The notes: generated by a model not told the origin, from the sequence alone. 64,000 nt of DNA from Bosea sp. ANAM02 (GCF_011764485.1 NZ_AP022848.1:1516001-1580000), one strand, 5' to 3'; shown: positions 26,729-36,779, counted from the first letter of the stretch. Numbers and translations: made by a program.

Positions 26729-27457
26729 TCAGGCGCGGTTCTTGAAGCGCCAACTCTCGTTGCCGGTCTCAATGATGTCGCAGTGATGCGTGAGCCGATC
26801 CAACATCGCAGTCGTCATCTTGGCGTCGGTGAAAATCTGGGGCCAGTCGGCGAAGGCGAGATTGGTGGTGATGATGATCGAGGTGTTCTCGTAGAGCTTG
26901 CTGATCAGGTGGAAGAGCAACTGCGCGCCGGCCTGACTGAAGGGCAGATAGCCGAGCTCGTCGATGACGACGAGATCCTGGCGCAGCAGGGCTTCGACGA
27001 TGCGTCCGCTCTTGCCGGCGGCCTTCTCCTGTTCGAGCTGATTGACCAGGTCGACGAGGTTGAAGAAGCGGCCGCGGGCGCGCGCCCGGATGACGGCGGC
27101 GGCGATCGCGATGGCGAGATGGGTCTTTCCCGTTCCGGTGCCGCCGATCAGGATGAGATTGCGCCTGGCGTCGATGAACTCGCCGGTGGCGAGCTCGCGG
27201 ATGTGTCCCTCGTCCACCGGCGTGTCGTCGAAGATGAAGGCATCGAGATCCTTCAGAACCGGGAATCTGGCGCCGCTGATGCGATAGTTGATTGAACGCG
27301 ACTGGCGATGGGTCAGCTCCGCGCGGATCAGGCTCGCCAGCAGGGGATAGATCTCCTCGCGGCGGTTCAGGCCTTTGCCGGCGATCTCGTCGAAGCTGGC
27401 GCGCATGCCGTAGAGCTTGAGGCTGGTCATCGCCTCGATCAGTTGGTGGCGTTCCAT
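26729..27457 (-). CDS. istB: IS21 helper ATPase IstB
   Basis: A 242-residue DnaC/DnaA-like AAA+ ATPase. Walker A is [11 protein letters not shown], Walker B is [12 protein letters not shown], and sensor-1 is in [10 protein letters not shown]. It assembles on target DNA and recruits the transposase. It overlaps the end of istA by 19 bp, the usual istAB layout. The reading frame is intact, so the element could still be active. Confidence 0.92.
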   Translation of the reverse strand: MERHQLIEAMTSLKLYGMRASFDEIAGKGLNRREEIYPLLASLIRAELTHRQSRSINYRISGARFPVLKDLDAFIFDDTPVDEGHIRELATGEFIDARRNLILIGGTGTGKTHLAIAIAAAVIRARARGRFFNLVDLVNQLEQEKAAGKSGRIVEALLRQDLVVIDELGYLPFSQAGAQLLFHLISKLYENTSIIITTNLAFADWPQIFTDAKMTTAMLDRLTHHCDIIETGNESWRFKNRA

Positions 27458-28965
27458 GGCGAGGCTTCCCTTCTCTTGCGCAGGTTGTCGTATCGGGCGC
27501 AGTCGGCGACCGGCTCGGTCTTGAGCCTGAGGGCGTTGGGTGTGGTGATGCTGGCTGGAACAGGCGGCTGGCGACGGCGCGCCAGGATCGCGATGACGAC
27601 GTCGCCGCTGGCGATGCCGGCCGCGAGCGCCTCGGTGCAGGCCTCCGCCACAGCGGCAATGCCGTCCTCGGGGACGCGGCCGAGGATCTTCACAAACTGA
27701 CGGTCACCATCGACATGACGCCGCAGCTTCTCACGCACCACGGTGAGCGGCGCCGGCAAATCCCAGTCCTTGAACGGCGCGCCATTGCGTAGAGCACCCG
27801 GCTTGCGCATCAGCACCGGCAGATAGTGCCAGGGATCATAGACGACCTGATCGCGCTTGAAGCTGCGGGGATGGTCGGCGACCGTCTCGCCATCGAGCAA
27901 CACAACGATCCGGTCGGCATAGGCGCGCACTAGCACGGCGCGGCCGGCGGCTCGGGCATCGACGCTGTACTTGTTGCGATCATGCGTGATCAGGCAGGTC
28001 GTGGTCGCCCGCATCGGCTTCTCGACGAAGCCGGCGAAGGGGCCCAGATACGGCATCAGCCGCGCCTTCTCCTCCTCGAAGACCTCAATGACAGACCGAT
28101 CGCGGAACTCGGGATGCTTGGCCCGCCGAGCGTAGGCGACACATTGGTCGGCGAGCCAGGCGTTCAACTCGTCGAGCGTCTTCACCTTCGGTCGCGGGCG
28201 GAACAGCAAATCGCGGATCGTGCCGACCTGGTTCTCGACCTGGCCCTTCTCCCAGCCGGCCGCCGGCGTGCAGGCCACCGGCTCGACGAGGTGATGCGAG
28301 CAGAGCTGAAGGAAGCGCCGGTTGTACTCCCGGGCGCGGCCGACGAAGACGGTCTCCACCGCGGTCTTCATGTTGTCGTAGATGCCGCGCCGACAGACCC
28401 CGCCATAGAAGGCGAAGGCCTTGTCATGCGCGTCGAAGACCATCTCCTGCGTCTCGCGGAAATAGGCGCGCACGATCGGCATCCGGCTATAGGCCAGTCG
28501 CATCTGGGCGACCTTCACCACCACGGGCAGCCCGTGGAGTTCGATCGCCTCGTGGCTCCAGTCAAACTGATAGGCCTCGCCGGGATCGAAGCGCAGCGGA
28601 ATGAAGGCCTGCGCCGGCAGCCGGGCGCGATCGGCACGCCAGGCCTTCACGAACCGATGGACGCTGTCATGGGCTCCGTCGTAGCCGCGCCCGCGCAGCT
28701 CCTCGAACAGCCGGATCGTTGAGCGTCGCTCGCGCCGCGGCAGCCGGTCTTCGGCCTCGAGGATCGCCGTCAGCGTATCGACCCAGGCTCCAAGCTTCCG
28801 CCGCGGCTGGACCTCGCGCTTGTAGATGAACTCGGTCGCGCCGGAGCGGAGCACTTTGCGAACCGTGTCGCGCGCGAGGCCGAGTTCCCGCGCGATCCGC
28901 TTGATCCCCTTGCCGTTCTGGAAATGCTCGAACCGGATCCGACCGATCGTCTCCACACCCGTCAT
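27439..28965 (-). CDS. istA: IS21 transposase IstA
   Basis: A 508-residue DDE transposase. The N-terminal helix-turn-helix ([20 protein letters not shown]) is followed by the integrase core with [12 protein letters not shown] (first Asp), [11 protein letters not shown] (second Asp) and [10 protein letters not shown] (Glu). A C-terminal beta domain follows. It is full length for the family and intact. The start ATG at 28965 lies about 50 bp inside the right terminal repeat. Confidence 0.92.
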   Translation of the reverse strand: MTGVETIGRIRFEHFQNGKGIKRIARELGLARDTVRKVLRSGATEFIYKREVQPRRKLGAWVDTLTAILEAEDRLPRRERRSTIRLFEELRGRGYDGAHDSVHRFVKAWRADRARLPAQAFIPLRFDPGEAYQFDWSHEAIELHGLPVVVKVAQMRLAYSRMPIVRAYFRETQEMVFDAHDKAFAFYGGVCRRGIYDNMKTAVETVFVGRAREYNRRFLQLCSHHLVEPVACTPAAGWEKGQVENQVGTIRDLLFRPRPKVKTLDELNAWLADQCVAYARRAKHPEFRDRSVIEVFEEEKARLMPYLGPFAGFVEKPMRATTTCLITHDRNKYSVDARAAGRAVLVRAYADRIVVLLDGETVADHPRSFKRDQVVYDPWHYLPVLMRKPGALRNGAPFKDWDLPAPLTVVREKLRRHVDGDRQFVKILGRVPEDGIAAVAEACTEALAAGIASGDVVIAILARRRQPPVPASITTPNALRLKTEPVADCARYDNLRKRREASPWNATN

Positions 28966-29059
28966 CCCCGGACCCTTCCGAAAAGACGGAAGGATCAGCC
29001 GCAGCCGATAACAGGGGGGCTAACCTTCAAAGCGATAACCGCCCCTCACGGGGCCAACA

Positions 29060-29219
29060 TTGCAGGCGATCTCACACGCAAGATTGAGGCCAGCGCCCCG
29101 GAACTGCTGTTCCTGCAGGGCGTTGCTGCCATCGCGACGAAAACACCACATGCCTGCAAGGCATTAATCCCACTCTACACCTTGGGCGCGACGGTGCCGT
29201 GACATGCCGGGAGCACGAT
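29060..29219 (+). other. Short remnant between IS21 and glgX
   Basis: An open plus-strand frame runs from the IS21 end to 29202 (DLTRKIEASAPELLFLQGVA), and may be the tail of a gene cut by the element. It was not identified. A GGAAC-N16-CGTT promoter match lies within it at 29100-29124. Confidence 0.35.
29100..29124 (+). promoter_or_regulatory. EcfG-type promoter motif upstream of glgX
   Basis: GGAAC at 29100-29104 and CGTT at 29121-29124 are separated by 16 bases, which is the alphaproteobacterial general-stress sigma-factor consensus. It lies 96 bp before the glgX start. It also overlaps a possible coding remnant, so it could be chance. Confidence 0.45.
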
Positions 29220-31292
29220 ATGACGGGTTTTGATATTCGGCCCGGCCGGGCTTCCGAGCTCGGCGCCGTGTTCGATGGCGAGGGAACAAATTTCGCCTTG
29301 TTCTCAGCCCATGCCGAGCGGGTCGAACTCTGTCTGTTCGACGAGAGCGGACGGACCGAAGCCGCGCGCATCACCTTGCCGGAATACACCAACGAGGTCT
29401 TCCATGCCTACCTGCCGGGTGTGGGGCCGGGCCAGCGCTACGGCTACCGCGTGCATGGCCGCTTCGCTCCGGAGGAGGGGCACCGCTTCAACGCCAATAA
29501 GCTCCTGCTCGACCCCTATGCGCGGGAGTTTTCGGGAGCGCTCGACTGGAACGATGCGCATTACGGATACGATATCGGCGCCGGGACCGACCGCGATCTC
29601 AGCTTCAGCGAACGCGACAGCGCGCCCTATACGCTGAAATGCGTGGTGGTGGATTGGAAGGCCGATCCGCAGCGGCCGCTCCCGCCCGATATCGGCTGGG
29701 ACCGGACGATCTTCTACGAGACGCATGTGCGCGGCTTCACCAAGCTGCATCCGGGGGTGCCGGAGGACCGGCGCGGCACGTTCGACGGCCTCGCCGAGCC
29801 CGCGGTGATCGACTACATCAAGAGCCTCGGCGTCACCTCGGTCGAGCTTTTGCCGGTGCATGCCTATCTCGACGACCACCACCTCGTCGCCAAGGACCTG
29901 TCCAACTATTGGGGCTACAACTCGATCGGCTTCTTCGCGCCGATGCAGCGCTATCTCGGGCGGGCCGGCCTCTCCTCGTTCCGGGATATGGTCCGCCGCT
30001 TCCACGATGCCGGGCTCGAGGTGATCCTGGATGTCGTCTATAATCACACCGCCGAAGGCAATGAACTCGGCCCGACGCTGTCCTTCAAGGGCATCGACAA
30101 CTTCTCCTACTACCGGACGATGCCCGGAGAGCCGCGCTACTACATCAACGACACCGGCACGGGGAACACGGTCAACACCTCCCATCCGCGCGTGTTGCAG
30201 ATGGTGATGGATTCGCTGCGCTACTGGGTCGAGGTCATGGAGGTTGACGGCTTCCGCTTCGACCTTGGCACCATTCTCGGCCGCGAGCCGCACGGCTTCG
30301 ATCAGCGCGGCGGCTTTTTCGACGCGATGGGGCAGGACCCGGTCCTGCGCAATGTCAAACTCGTGGGCGAGCCCTGGGACATCGGGCCCGGCGGCTATCA
30401 GGTCGGCGGCTTTCCACCGGGCTGGGCCGAGTGGAACGACAAATATCGCGACACCATCCGAGGCTATTGGAAAGGCGAGGAAGGGATCATCCGCGATCTC
30501 GCCGCCCGCGTCACCGGCTCCGGCGACGTCTACGACCAGCGCGGCCGGCGGCCATGGGCCAGCACGAACTTCATCACCGCCCATGACGGCTTCACCCTGG
30601 CGGACCTCGTCTCCTATAACGACAAGCACAACGAGGCGAACGGCGAGGACAACCAGGACGGCCACGGCCATAACCTGTCCTTCAACCACGGTGTCGAGGG
30701 ACCGACCGAAGACGAAGGCATCATCGCGGTTCGCGAGCGCCAGAAGCGCAACCTGCTGGCGACGCTGCTCTTGTCCCATGGCACGCCGATGCTGCTCTCC
30801 GGCGACGAACACGGCCATTCCAATCGCGGCAACAACAACGTCTATGCCCAGGACAACGAGACCGCCTGGATGCGCTGGGATGAAATCACCCGGCGTGATC
30901 AGCACCTCGCTGATTTCGTCCGGCGCGTCATCGCCTTGCGAACCGAGCATCCGATCTTCAGGCGGGCCTCCTTCCGCGACGGCTGCCTGCTGCGCTGGGT
31001 GAATCCGGCGGGAGGCGATCAGCAGGAAGAGCACTGGGACGATCCCGGCGTGCTCGCGATCGGCCTGCTGATGCACATACCGGATGTCGAGGCCGGCGGC
31101 GACGAGGCGCTGATCCTGTTCAACGCCTTCGACGGTGAGGTCGTGTTCAAGATCCCGTCGCGGGTGAAGTCCGGTTCGTGGTCGGTCGTGCTGGATACGG
31201 AGACCGGCCTGAATTCGGACGAAGGCCGCAAAGGCCTCAAGGCAGATCAGGAAATCTCGCTTTCGCCGCGGTCCCTGATCGTGCTGATGTGA
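29220..31292 (+). CDS. glgX: Glycogen debranching enzyme GlgX (paralogue 1)
   Basis: A 690-residue glycoside hydrolase family 13 debranching enzyme (isoamylase type). It hydrolyses alpha-1,6 branches of phosphorylase-limited glycogen. The N-terminal CBM48 domain is followed by the barrel with DVVYNHTAEGNE, FRFDLGT (nucleophile Asp), LVGEPWD (acid Glu) and ITAHDGFT (third carboxylate). All catalytic residues are present and the length is normal. ATG 29220 follows GGGAG at the right distance. Its stop codon is immediately followed by the stop of the oppositely oriented glgX paralogue, so there is no room for a terminator between them. Confidence 0.92.
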   Translation: MTGFDIRPGRASELGAVFDGEGTNFALFSAHAERVELCLFDESGRTEAARITLPEYTNEVFHAYLPGVGPGQRYGYRVHGRFAPEEGHRFNANKLLLDPYAREFSGALDWNDAHYGYDIGAGTDRDLSFSERDSAPYTLKCVVVDWKADPQRPLPPDIGWDRTIFYETHVRGFTKLHPGVPEDRRGTFDGLAEPAVIDYIKSLGVTSVELLPVHAYLDDHHLVAKDLSNYWGYNSIGFFAPMQRYLGRAGLSSFRDMVRRFHDAGLEVILDVVYNHTAEGNELGPTLSFKGIDNFSYYRTMPGEPRYYINDTGTGNTVNTSHPRVLQMVMDSLRYWVEVMEVDGFRFDLGTILGREPHGFDQRGGFFDAMGQDPVLRNVKLVGEPWDIGPGGYQVGGFPPGWAEWNDKYRDTIRGYWKGEEGIIRDLAARVTGSGDVYDQRGRRPWASTNFITAHDGFTLADLVSYNDKHNEANGEDNQDGHGHNLSFNHGVEGPTEDEGIIAVRERQKRNLLATLLLSHGTPMLLSGDEHGHSNRGNNNVYAQDNETAWMRWDEITRRDQHLADFVRRVIALRTEHPIFRRASFRDGCLLRWVNPAGGDQQEEHWDDPGVLAIGLLMHIPDVEAGGDEALILFNAFDGEVVFKIPSRVKSGSWSVVLDTETGLNSDEGRKGLKADQEISLSPRSLIVLM

Positions 31293-33266
31293 TCAGCCCC
31301 TCTGCCAGAGCGCGACGCTGCGGGCGGAGAGCAGACCCTTCGGCCCATCGTCCGACGCAAAAAGCCGCGTCCATCGACCGGCCGGAAGCGTCATGTCCGC
31401 CGCTTCCCCGCTACGGTTGACCGCGATCAGCAGGCTTTCGTCGCTGCCGTTCAGAACAAGGCAGAAGGCATCGAGTCCGGGCCATTCATGATCCGCGATC
31501 GCTGAGCCGTCTGGTTTCAACCAGGTCGCGTCGGGCGGATTTCCGTGTCCGGTCAGGAAGGTCCCGGCCGACAGTAATGGGTGGCGGCGACGCAGAGCGG
31601 CAAGCGCGGCCGTGTAATCGACCAGCCCGCGATCCGCCCGCTCCCAGTCCAGCCATGATGTCGGATTGTCCTGCGCATAGGCATTGTTGTTGCCGTTTTG
31701 GGTTCGCCCGAACTCGTCACCCGCCGTCAGCATCGGCACGCCGCGTGCCAGGAAGAGCGTGGCCAACAGAGCGCGGATGTCGCGATGGCGGGCTTGCTCG
31801 ATGGCAGGATCCCGCGTCGGACCTTCGCTCCCGCAGTTCCAGCTATGATTGTCGTTGTCGCCGTCGCGGTTCTGCTCGCCATTGGTCTCGTTATGCTTGC
31901 GCTCGTGGGAAACGAGATCGCGCAGGGTGAAGCCATCATGGGCCGCGACGAAATTGATGCTGGAGCGCGGGCGGCGATGGGCGCCGGCAAACAGGTCTGA
32001 CGAGCCGGCAAGCCTTGTCGCGAACGCCCCGGCCACACCGGCATCGCCGCGCCAGAAGCGGCGGACATCGTCGCGAAAGCGTCCGTTCCATTCGGCGAAA
32101 GGAGCGGGAAATGCTCCTGCCCGATAACCGCCGGGGCCGATATCCCAGGGTTCGGCGATCAGTATCGCGCGCGAAAGCTCGGGATCCTGCAGAATGGAAC
32201 CGAAGAGCGGTGCATCGGGCGTAAAGCCCTGATCGGTGCGCCCCATCACCGTAGCGAGATCGAAACGAAAGCCGGCGACGCCGAGCCGCAGCCAGTAGCG
32301 CAAGGCATCCATCGCCAGGCGGACAACCGGGGCGCGATCGAGTGCCAGCGTATGGCCGCATCCGGTATCGTTGACGAGGCGTCCGGGATCGTCGGCGGCA
32401 TGGCGATAATAGACTGCATTGTCGAGGCCGCGGAGGCTGATCGTGGCACCGGATTCGTCGCTCTCGGCGGTGTGGTTCAGGACGACGTCGAGGGTCACGC
32501 CGATGCCTGCCTCGGCATAGGCAGTGCAGAGTGCCGCAAGCTCCGCGGGGCCGGTGGGAGCGAGCCGCGGATCGAGGGCGAAGAAGTTGACGGGGTTGTA
32601 GCCCCAGGCATTGGCCAGCCCCAGCGGCGGCAGGTGGCGCTCGTCCATCCAGGCCGCAACCGGCATCAACTCGACATGGCTGACACCTAGGTCCCGAAGG
32701 TGGGCGATGATGGAGGGCTCGCGCAGGGCGGCGAGCGTTCCGCGTAGCGCTTTCGGCACGGCCGGGTGGCGCATGCTGAACGACCGAACGCCGAGTTCGT
32801 AGATGAGGCTGGGAGGACCGGGGCGCGCCTGCGTCTCGCCCAGGGCTGGCAGAGCGGCAGGATGAGGCTGCACGATGCAGCGCGGCACCAGCGCCGATGT
32901 CTGCGCGCCATGGCGGGCCAGTTCCGGATCCCAGCGGAACGGCCGGTCGATCATTGTGGCATAGGGATCGACGAGCAGCTTCGCGGGGTCGAATCGATGG
33001 CCAAGCTCGGGCTGCCACGGCCCTTCGACGCGCAGCCCGTAGCGAAGGCCTGTCCCGACGCCTTGCAAGAGCCCGTAATGGATATCGCCGTCCCGGCCGG
33101 GCAGCGGCAAAGAGGCAACTTCCGTTTCGCCGTCCGCGTCGAAGACCGAAACCAGGACGCGGGTGCCATGACGCGAGAAGACGGCGAAGCTGACACCATC
33201 CTCGACAATGGACGCTCCCATGCGGGATGGGCGCGCGCAGGACAGGATCCGTAGCGGCGAAGCCAA
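31293..33266 (-). CDS. glgX: Glycogen debranching enzyme GlgX-like (paralogue 2)
   Basis: About 657 residues, GH13 isoamylase type. DVVLNHTAESDE, FRFDLAT, LIAEPWD and VAAHDGFT keep the catalytic triad. It differs clearly from paralogue 1 in the N-terminal domain and is shorter, so the two may have different branch-length preference. It starts either at TTG 33266, five bases below the glgP stop and preceded by GGAAAG, or at ATG 33221. The first keeps the PSRMGAS segment that aligns with the family start. It is probably cotranscribed with glgP. Confidence 0.88.
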   Translation of the reverse strand: MASPLRILSCARPSRMGASIVEDGVSFAVFSRHGTRVLVSVFDADGETEVASLPLPGRDGDIHYGLLQGVGTGLRYGLRVEGPWQPELGHRFDPAKLLVDPYATMIDRPFRWDPELARHGAQTSALVPRCIVQPHPAALPALGETQARPGPPSLIYELGVRSFSMRHPAVPKALRGTLAALREPSIIAHLRDLGVSHVELMPVAAWMDERHLPPLGLANAWGYNPVNFFALDPRLAPTGPAELAALCTAYAEAGIGVTLDVVLNHTAESDESGATISLRGLDNAVYYRHAADDPGRLVNDTGCGHTLALDRAPVVRLAMDALRYWLRLGVAGFRFDLATVMGRTDQGFTPDAPLFGSILQDPELSRAILIAEPWDIGPGGYRAGAFPAPFAEWNGRFRDDVRRFWRGDAGVAGAFATRLAGSSDLFAGAHRRPRSSINFVAAHDGFTLRDLVSHERKHNETNGEQNRDGDNDNHSWNCGSEGPTRDPAIEQARHRDIRALLATLFLARGVPMLTAGDEFGRTQNGNNNAYAQDNPTSWLDWERADRGLVDYTAALAALRRRHPLLSAGTFLTGHGNPPDATWLKPDGSAIADHEWPGLDAFCLVLNGSDESLLIAVNRSGEAADMTLPAGRWTRLFASDDGPKGLLSARSVALWQRG

Positions 33267-33270
33267 TGCG

Positions 33271-35742
33271 TCAGCTTTCCGCCTGCGCCACGGCCGGCAG
33301 GTTCCAGATGCGCTGCGCATATTCGCCGATGGCGCGGTCGGCGCTGAACCAGGCACAATGCGCCGTATTGTTCACCGACATGCGCCACCATCGCGACTGG
33401 TCCGCCCAAAGGCTGTCGATCCGCCGCTGGGTTAGGCGATAGCTCTCGAAATCGTTGAGCACCATGAACCAGTCATTGGCGAGAAGCCCGTCGACCAGGC
33501 CGACATAGCGATCGCGATCACGCGAGGAATAGGCTCCGCCAGCCACCGCATCGAGAACACCTTCCAGATGGGCCGAGCCATGGATGATGTCGGCGATGGG
33601 TCGCGGATCACGCCTCGCAGCCTCGACCTCTTCAGCGGTCATGCCGAAGATCGCGATATTATCAGCGCCGACGCGTTCGCCGATCTCGATGTTGGCGCCG
33701 TCGAGCGTTCCGATCGTGATCGCACCGTTCAGGGCAAATTTCATATTTCCGGTGCCGGACGCCTCCATGCCGGCCGTCGAAATCTGCTCGGAAAGATCGG
33801 CCGCAGGAATGATGGATTCGGCGAGGCTGACATTGTAGTTCGGAAGGAAGACCACTTTGAGCCTGTCCCGGGTGGTGATGTCGTTGTTCACGACGACTGC
33901 GACGTCGTTGATGAGGTTGATGATCGATTTGGCGGTCGCGTAGTTCGACGCAGCCTTGCCCGCGAAGATTTTCACGCGCGGCGCCCAGTCGCGATAGGGC
34001 TCGGATCGGATGGCGTCGTAGAGCGCGATCGTCTCGAGGATGTTCAGCAACTGGCGTTTGTATTCGTGGATGCGCTTGATCTGCACATCGAAAAGAGCGG
34101 CGGGATCGACGACCACGCCGCAATCCTGGCGGATGATCCTCGCGAGCCTGAGCTTGTTCTCGCGCCGGATCGCGGCGAGCCGGTCATGGACGGCAGGATC
34201 GTCGGCATATTTTCCGAATTGGCGTATAAGGTCGATATCGTTGGCGACCTTCTCGCCGCAGGTCTCCTTGAGCAGGCTCGTCAGGCCCGGATTGGCGCTC
34301 AAAAGCCAGCGTCGAGGCGTAATGCCGTTGGTGACGTTCGTGATCCTGTCCGGGAAAACCCGGTGCAGCGGCGCGAAAACGGTCTCCTTCATCAGATTGG
34401 AGTGCAGGGCCGAGACGCCGTTGACCTTGTGCGATCCGATGAAGGCGAGATGGGCCATGCGCACCCGCCTGCCGTGATGCTCGTCGATCAATGACAGCGC
34501 CGAGAGATCGGCATCCGGCGCATCCCGTCGTACTCTATCGAGGAAGCGCGCATTGATGCCGAAGATGATCTGCATATGGCGCGGCAAAAGCCGTTCCATC
34601 AGCGCAACGGGCCAGGTCTCCAGGGCTTCCGGCAGAAGCGTGTGATTGGTGTAGGAGATCGTCGCGGTCGTGATCTCCCAGGCCCGCTCCCACTCGAGGT
34701 CATGCGCATCGATCAGCAGCCGCATCAATTCCGCGACCGCGAGCGATGGGTGTGTATCGTTCAGTTGCACCGAGGCCTTGTCGGACAGGTTATCGAGCGT
34801 GCCGAACTGGCGGTAATGTCGCCGCACCAGATCCTGCAGCGACGCTGAGGTGAAGAAGAATTCTTGGCGCAAGCGCAGTTCTTGCCCGACCGGCGTCGAG
34901 TCGTTGGGATATAGCACCTTCGAGATCGCTTCCGCGCGATTGCGTTCGGCGACGGCGCCGACCAGGTCCCCTTGATTGAAGGCGTCGAGCGACAGCGGAT
35001 GCATCGCTCTGGCGCGCCATAGCCGCAAAGTGTTCGCGTCGCGACCCCGCCAGCCGACGACGGGCGTATCGTACGCGACGGCAAAGATCGTCTCCTCCGG
35101 CCTCCAGAACACCCGACCATGCTCGTCGGTCGTGCTGACCGTCCCGCCAAACCCGATCTTATAGGCGCTCTCCCGCCGTTCGAACTCCCACGGGTTGCGG
35201 AAGGAAAGCCAGTCCTCCGGCACCTCGAGCTGACGCCCGCCATCGATCCGCTGCTTGAACAATCCATGATCGTAGCGGATGCCGTATCCGAGCGCTGGGA
35301 CGCCCGTCGATGCCATGGCTTCCATGTAGCATGCGGCGAGCCGGCCCAAGCCGCCATTGCCAAGCGCTGCGTCCGGCTCCAGGCTCTCGATCTCGGCGAG
35401 GTCGACGCCGAGTTCGCGCAATGCCTGGGCCATAGGGCCGGTCAGCCCGAGATTATTGAGCGTGTCGGCAAGCGAGCGGCCGATCAGGAACTCCAGGGAC
35501 AGGTAATAGACGCGCTTCATGCCGGTCGCGTAGCTCTCCCGGGTCGATTTCTGCCAGACGTCGATAGCGTGGTCGCGCGCGGCGAGAATAGCCGCCGTCA
35601 GCCAATCATGCGCTTGCGCTACGGCCGGGTCCTTGCCAAGCGAATAGGAGAGCTTGCGTATCACCTCCGCCTTGATGCGCTCGACCTGCTCGTCGGGCTC
35701 ATAAGGAATCGAGGCGTCAGGAAAGGCGGTTGGCAAAATCAT
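33271..35742 (-). CDS. glgP: Glycogen phosphorylase
   Basis: An 823-residue glycosyltransferase family 35 enzyme. It releases glucose-1-phosphate from glycogen chain ends with PLP as cofactor. The PLP-lysine region reads EASGTGNMKFALNGA near residues 660-675, and HEYKRQLLNILE and NVTNGITPRRW are also present. It is full length. It heads a minus-strand unit with glgX paralogue 2, so chain shortening and debranching enzymes are made together. The 240 bp upstream contain no other gene. Confidence 0.95.
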   Translation of the reverse strand: MILPTAFPDASIPYEPDEQVERIKAEVIRKLSYSLGKDPAVAQAHDWLTAAILAARDHAIDVWQKSTRESYATGMKRVYYLSLEFLIGRSLADTLNNLGLTGPMAQALRELGVDLAEIESLEPDAALGNGGLGRLAACYMEAMASTGVPALGYGIRYDHGLFKQRIDGGRQLEVPEDWLSFRNPWEFERRESAYKIGFGGTVSTTDEHGRVFWRPEETIFAVAYDTPVVGWRGRDANTLRLWRARAMHPLSLDAFNQGDLVGAVAERNRAEAISKVLYPNDSTPVGQELRLRQEFFFTSASLQDLVRRHYRQFGTLDNLSDKASVQLNDTHPSLAVAELMRLLIDAHDLEWERAWEITTATISYTNHTLLPEALETWPVALMERLLPRHMQIIFGINARFLDRVRRDAPDADLSALSLIDEHHGRRVRMAHLAFIGSHKVNGVSALHSNLMKETVFAPLHRVFPDRITNVTNGITPRRWLLSANPGLTSLLKETCGEKVANDIDLIRQFGKYADDPAVHDRLAAIRRENKLRLARIIRQDCGVVVDPAALFDVQIKRIHEYKRQLLNILETIALYDAIRSEPYRDWAPRVKIFAGKAASNYATAKSIINLINDVAVVVNNDITTRDRLKVVFLPNYNVSLAESIIPAADLSEQISTAGMEASGTGNMKFALNGAITIGTLDGANIEIGERVGADNIAIFGMTAEEVEAARRDPRPIADIIHGSAHLEGVLDAVAGGAYSSRDRDRYVGLVDGLLANDWFMVLNDFESYRLTQRRIDSLWADQSRWWRMSVNNTAHCAWFSADRAIGEYAQRIWNLPAVAQAES

Positions 35743-35999
35743 GGCCCCGATTTGGAAATGGCGTCGGTACGTTCGCAGAATGCCATGGTCTCATGAAGAC
35801 TCAATCTGTCAGCAAATCCTAAGCAGGTGAGCGGTCCGATATCGAATCTGCGATCTGGGTCGAGTCAGCGCATTTCTGCAGGCCTAGCCTGCCGTTTGGA
35901 AAAATGTGGGCATCTGGCTTCTGCCAATCCTCGGCCCGTCCGACCATCGCCTAGGCAATCATTCAGCGATTGAAGCGTTCTCAAGCACAGATTGGCGCG
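35743..35999. other. Upstream region of glgP and junction to an exonuclease fragment
   Basis: 257 bp without a gene. No EcfG motif was found in the glgP direction. Confidence 0.4.
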
Positions 36000-36269
36000 T
36001 CGTACGTCACGGCGCACCACCTGTGCGACATGCTGAACGAGACCTCGCTTGCCCAGTTGCTCGTTTGGAGCAGCGAGCCCGGCCTCCTACCCCGCGTCCC
36101 GGCTGGTCCAGACCGCGACAAGAGCTGGAATCTGGTGAGCGCAGCCTCGTTGTGGGAGCTGGCCGCCAGCCGCGACGCCGATCTCCGCTCCAGTGCCCTG
36201 ACTGAGCTCAGACGGCGCGAGGCAGATCTCCTCGAACCCGCAGCCCCGGCGCAGGCGAGGCTGCTCTAA
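36000..36269 (+). pseudogene. C-terminal fragment of a DEDD exonuclease
   Basis: About 89 codons (SYVTAHHLCDMLNE … ending QARLL) match the last third of the intact exonuclease at 62772-63518 almost residue for residue, including the closing QARLL and stop. The first two exonuclease motifs are missing. It retains the third block and the C-terminal tail only, so it is a duplicated, truncated copy without activity. Confidence 0.75.
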
Positions 36270-36318
36270 GTCGCGGCAACTCGGAGCCCCCTCGGACCAC
36301 ACGCCGAGGCGCAATCGA

Positions 36319-36429
36319 TTAACGGAAAAGGACGGCCGGCGTGACCAACCCGGCGGCGAGCACGATGACGACAAGCGTTCTCAGCCAGACGGCGCGGGTA
36401 CGGGGTGAGAAAATCCAAGAACTCTGCAT
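36319..36429 (-). CDS. Small single-pass membrane protein, 36 residues (tentative)
   Basis: ATG 36429 to TAA 36319 reads a short basic N-terminus (SPRTRAVWLR) followed by one hydrophobic helix (TLVVIVLAAGLVTPAVLF) and an arginine. This is a typical small inner-membrane protein. There is no strong ribosome-binding site and no known family was recognised. It is probable, not proven. Confidence 0.35.
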   Translation of the reverse strand: MQSSWIFSPRTRAVWLRTLVVIVLAAGLVTPAVLFR

Positions 36430-36779
36430 GCTTTTACGACGCCACTGGCCGATTTTAGCGGAACGCCACATTCAGCCGTGAAGAGGGGCTGCGGGTCAAT
36501 ATCGGCGTGCGCCCACATAGGGGGACCCTGCCGGTCGTTGCTCTCGCACCGCAGTCGGATGAAAGCTCCCGGAGGCTGGCTTCCGCTCGGACAACCTCGA
36601 GGGCATGCTCTGCGCGCCTTCCCCTCAGAGGATCCCGCCCCAACACCCTGTTTTCGGAATGGAGCGACCTTCTTGGCAGTACTCTCATCCCCGTTCACTC
36701 CCCACTTCCCATAATCGGCCGCTGACCGACCGAACCATCGACGCGCGAGCGGGTTGCGTTCACACGGAGGACTAAGCGG
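36430..36779. other. 350-bp stretch with no supported gene
   Basis: Frames on both strands are short and compositionally biased. No promoter motif or hairpin stood out. Confidence 0.4.

Larger units (their letters stand above)
26574..29059 (-). mobile_element. IS21-family insertion sequence (about 2.5 kb)
   Basis: It contains istA and istB. Inverted copies of a 27-bp repeat lie at 26602-26628 and 29012-29038, with about three mismatches, reading inward from TTATCGC to GCCCCCCTG. A second, diverged copy lies outside the left one (26578-26601), as multiple terminal repeats do in IS21. The outer ends are set at TG (26574) and CA (29059), giving about 2.49 kb, usual for the family. These outer bounds may be off by some bases. 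No target duplication was found. Confidence 0.8.

Noticed and set aside
29304..31076. 590-codon open frame antisense to glgX
   Set aside because: It mirrors the glgX codons, has no recognisable domain, and glgX has all catalytic motifs. High GC content produces such long antisense frames.
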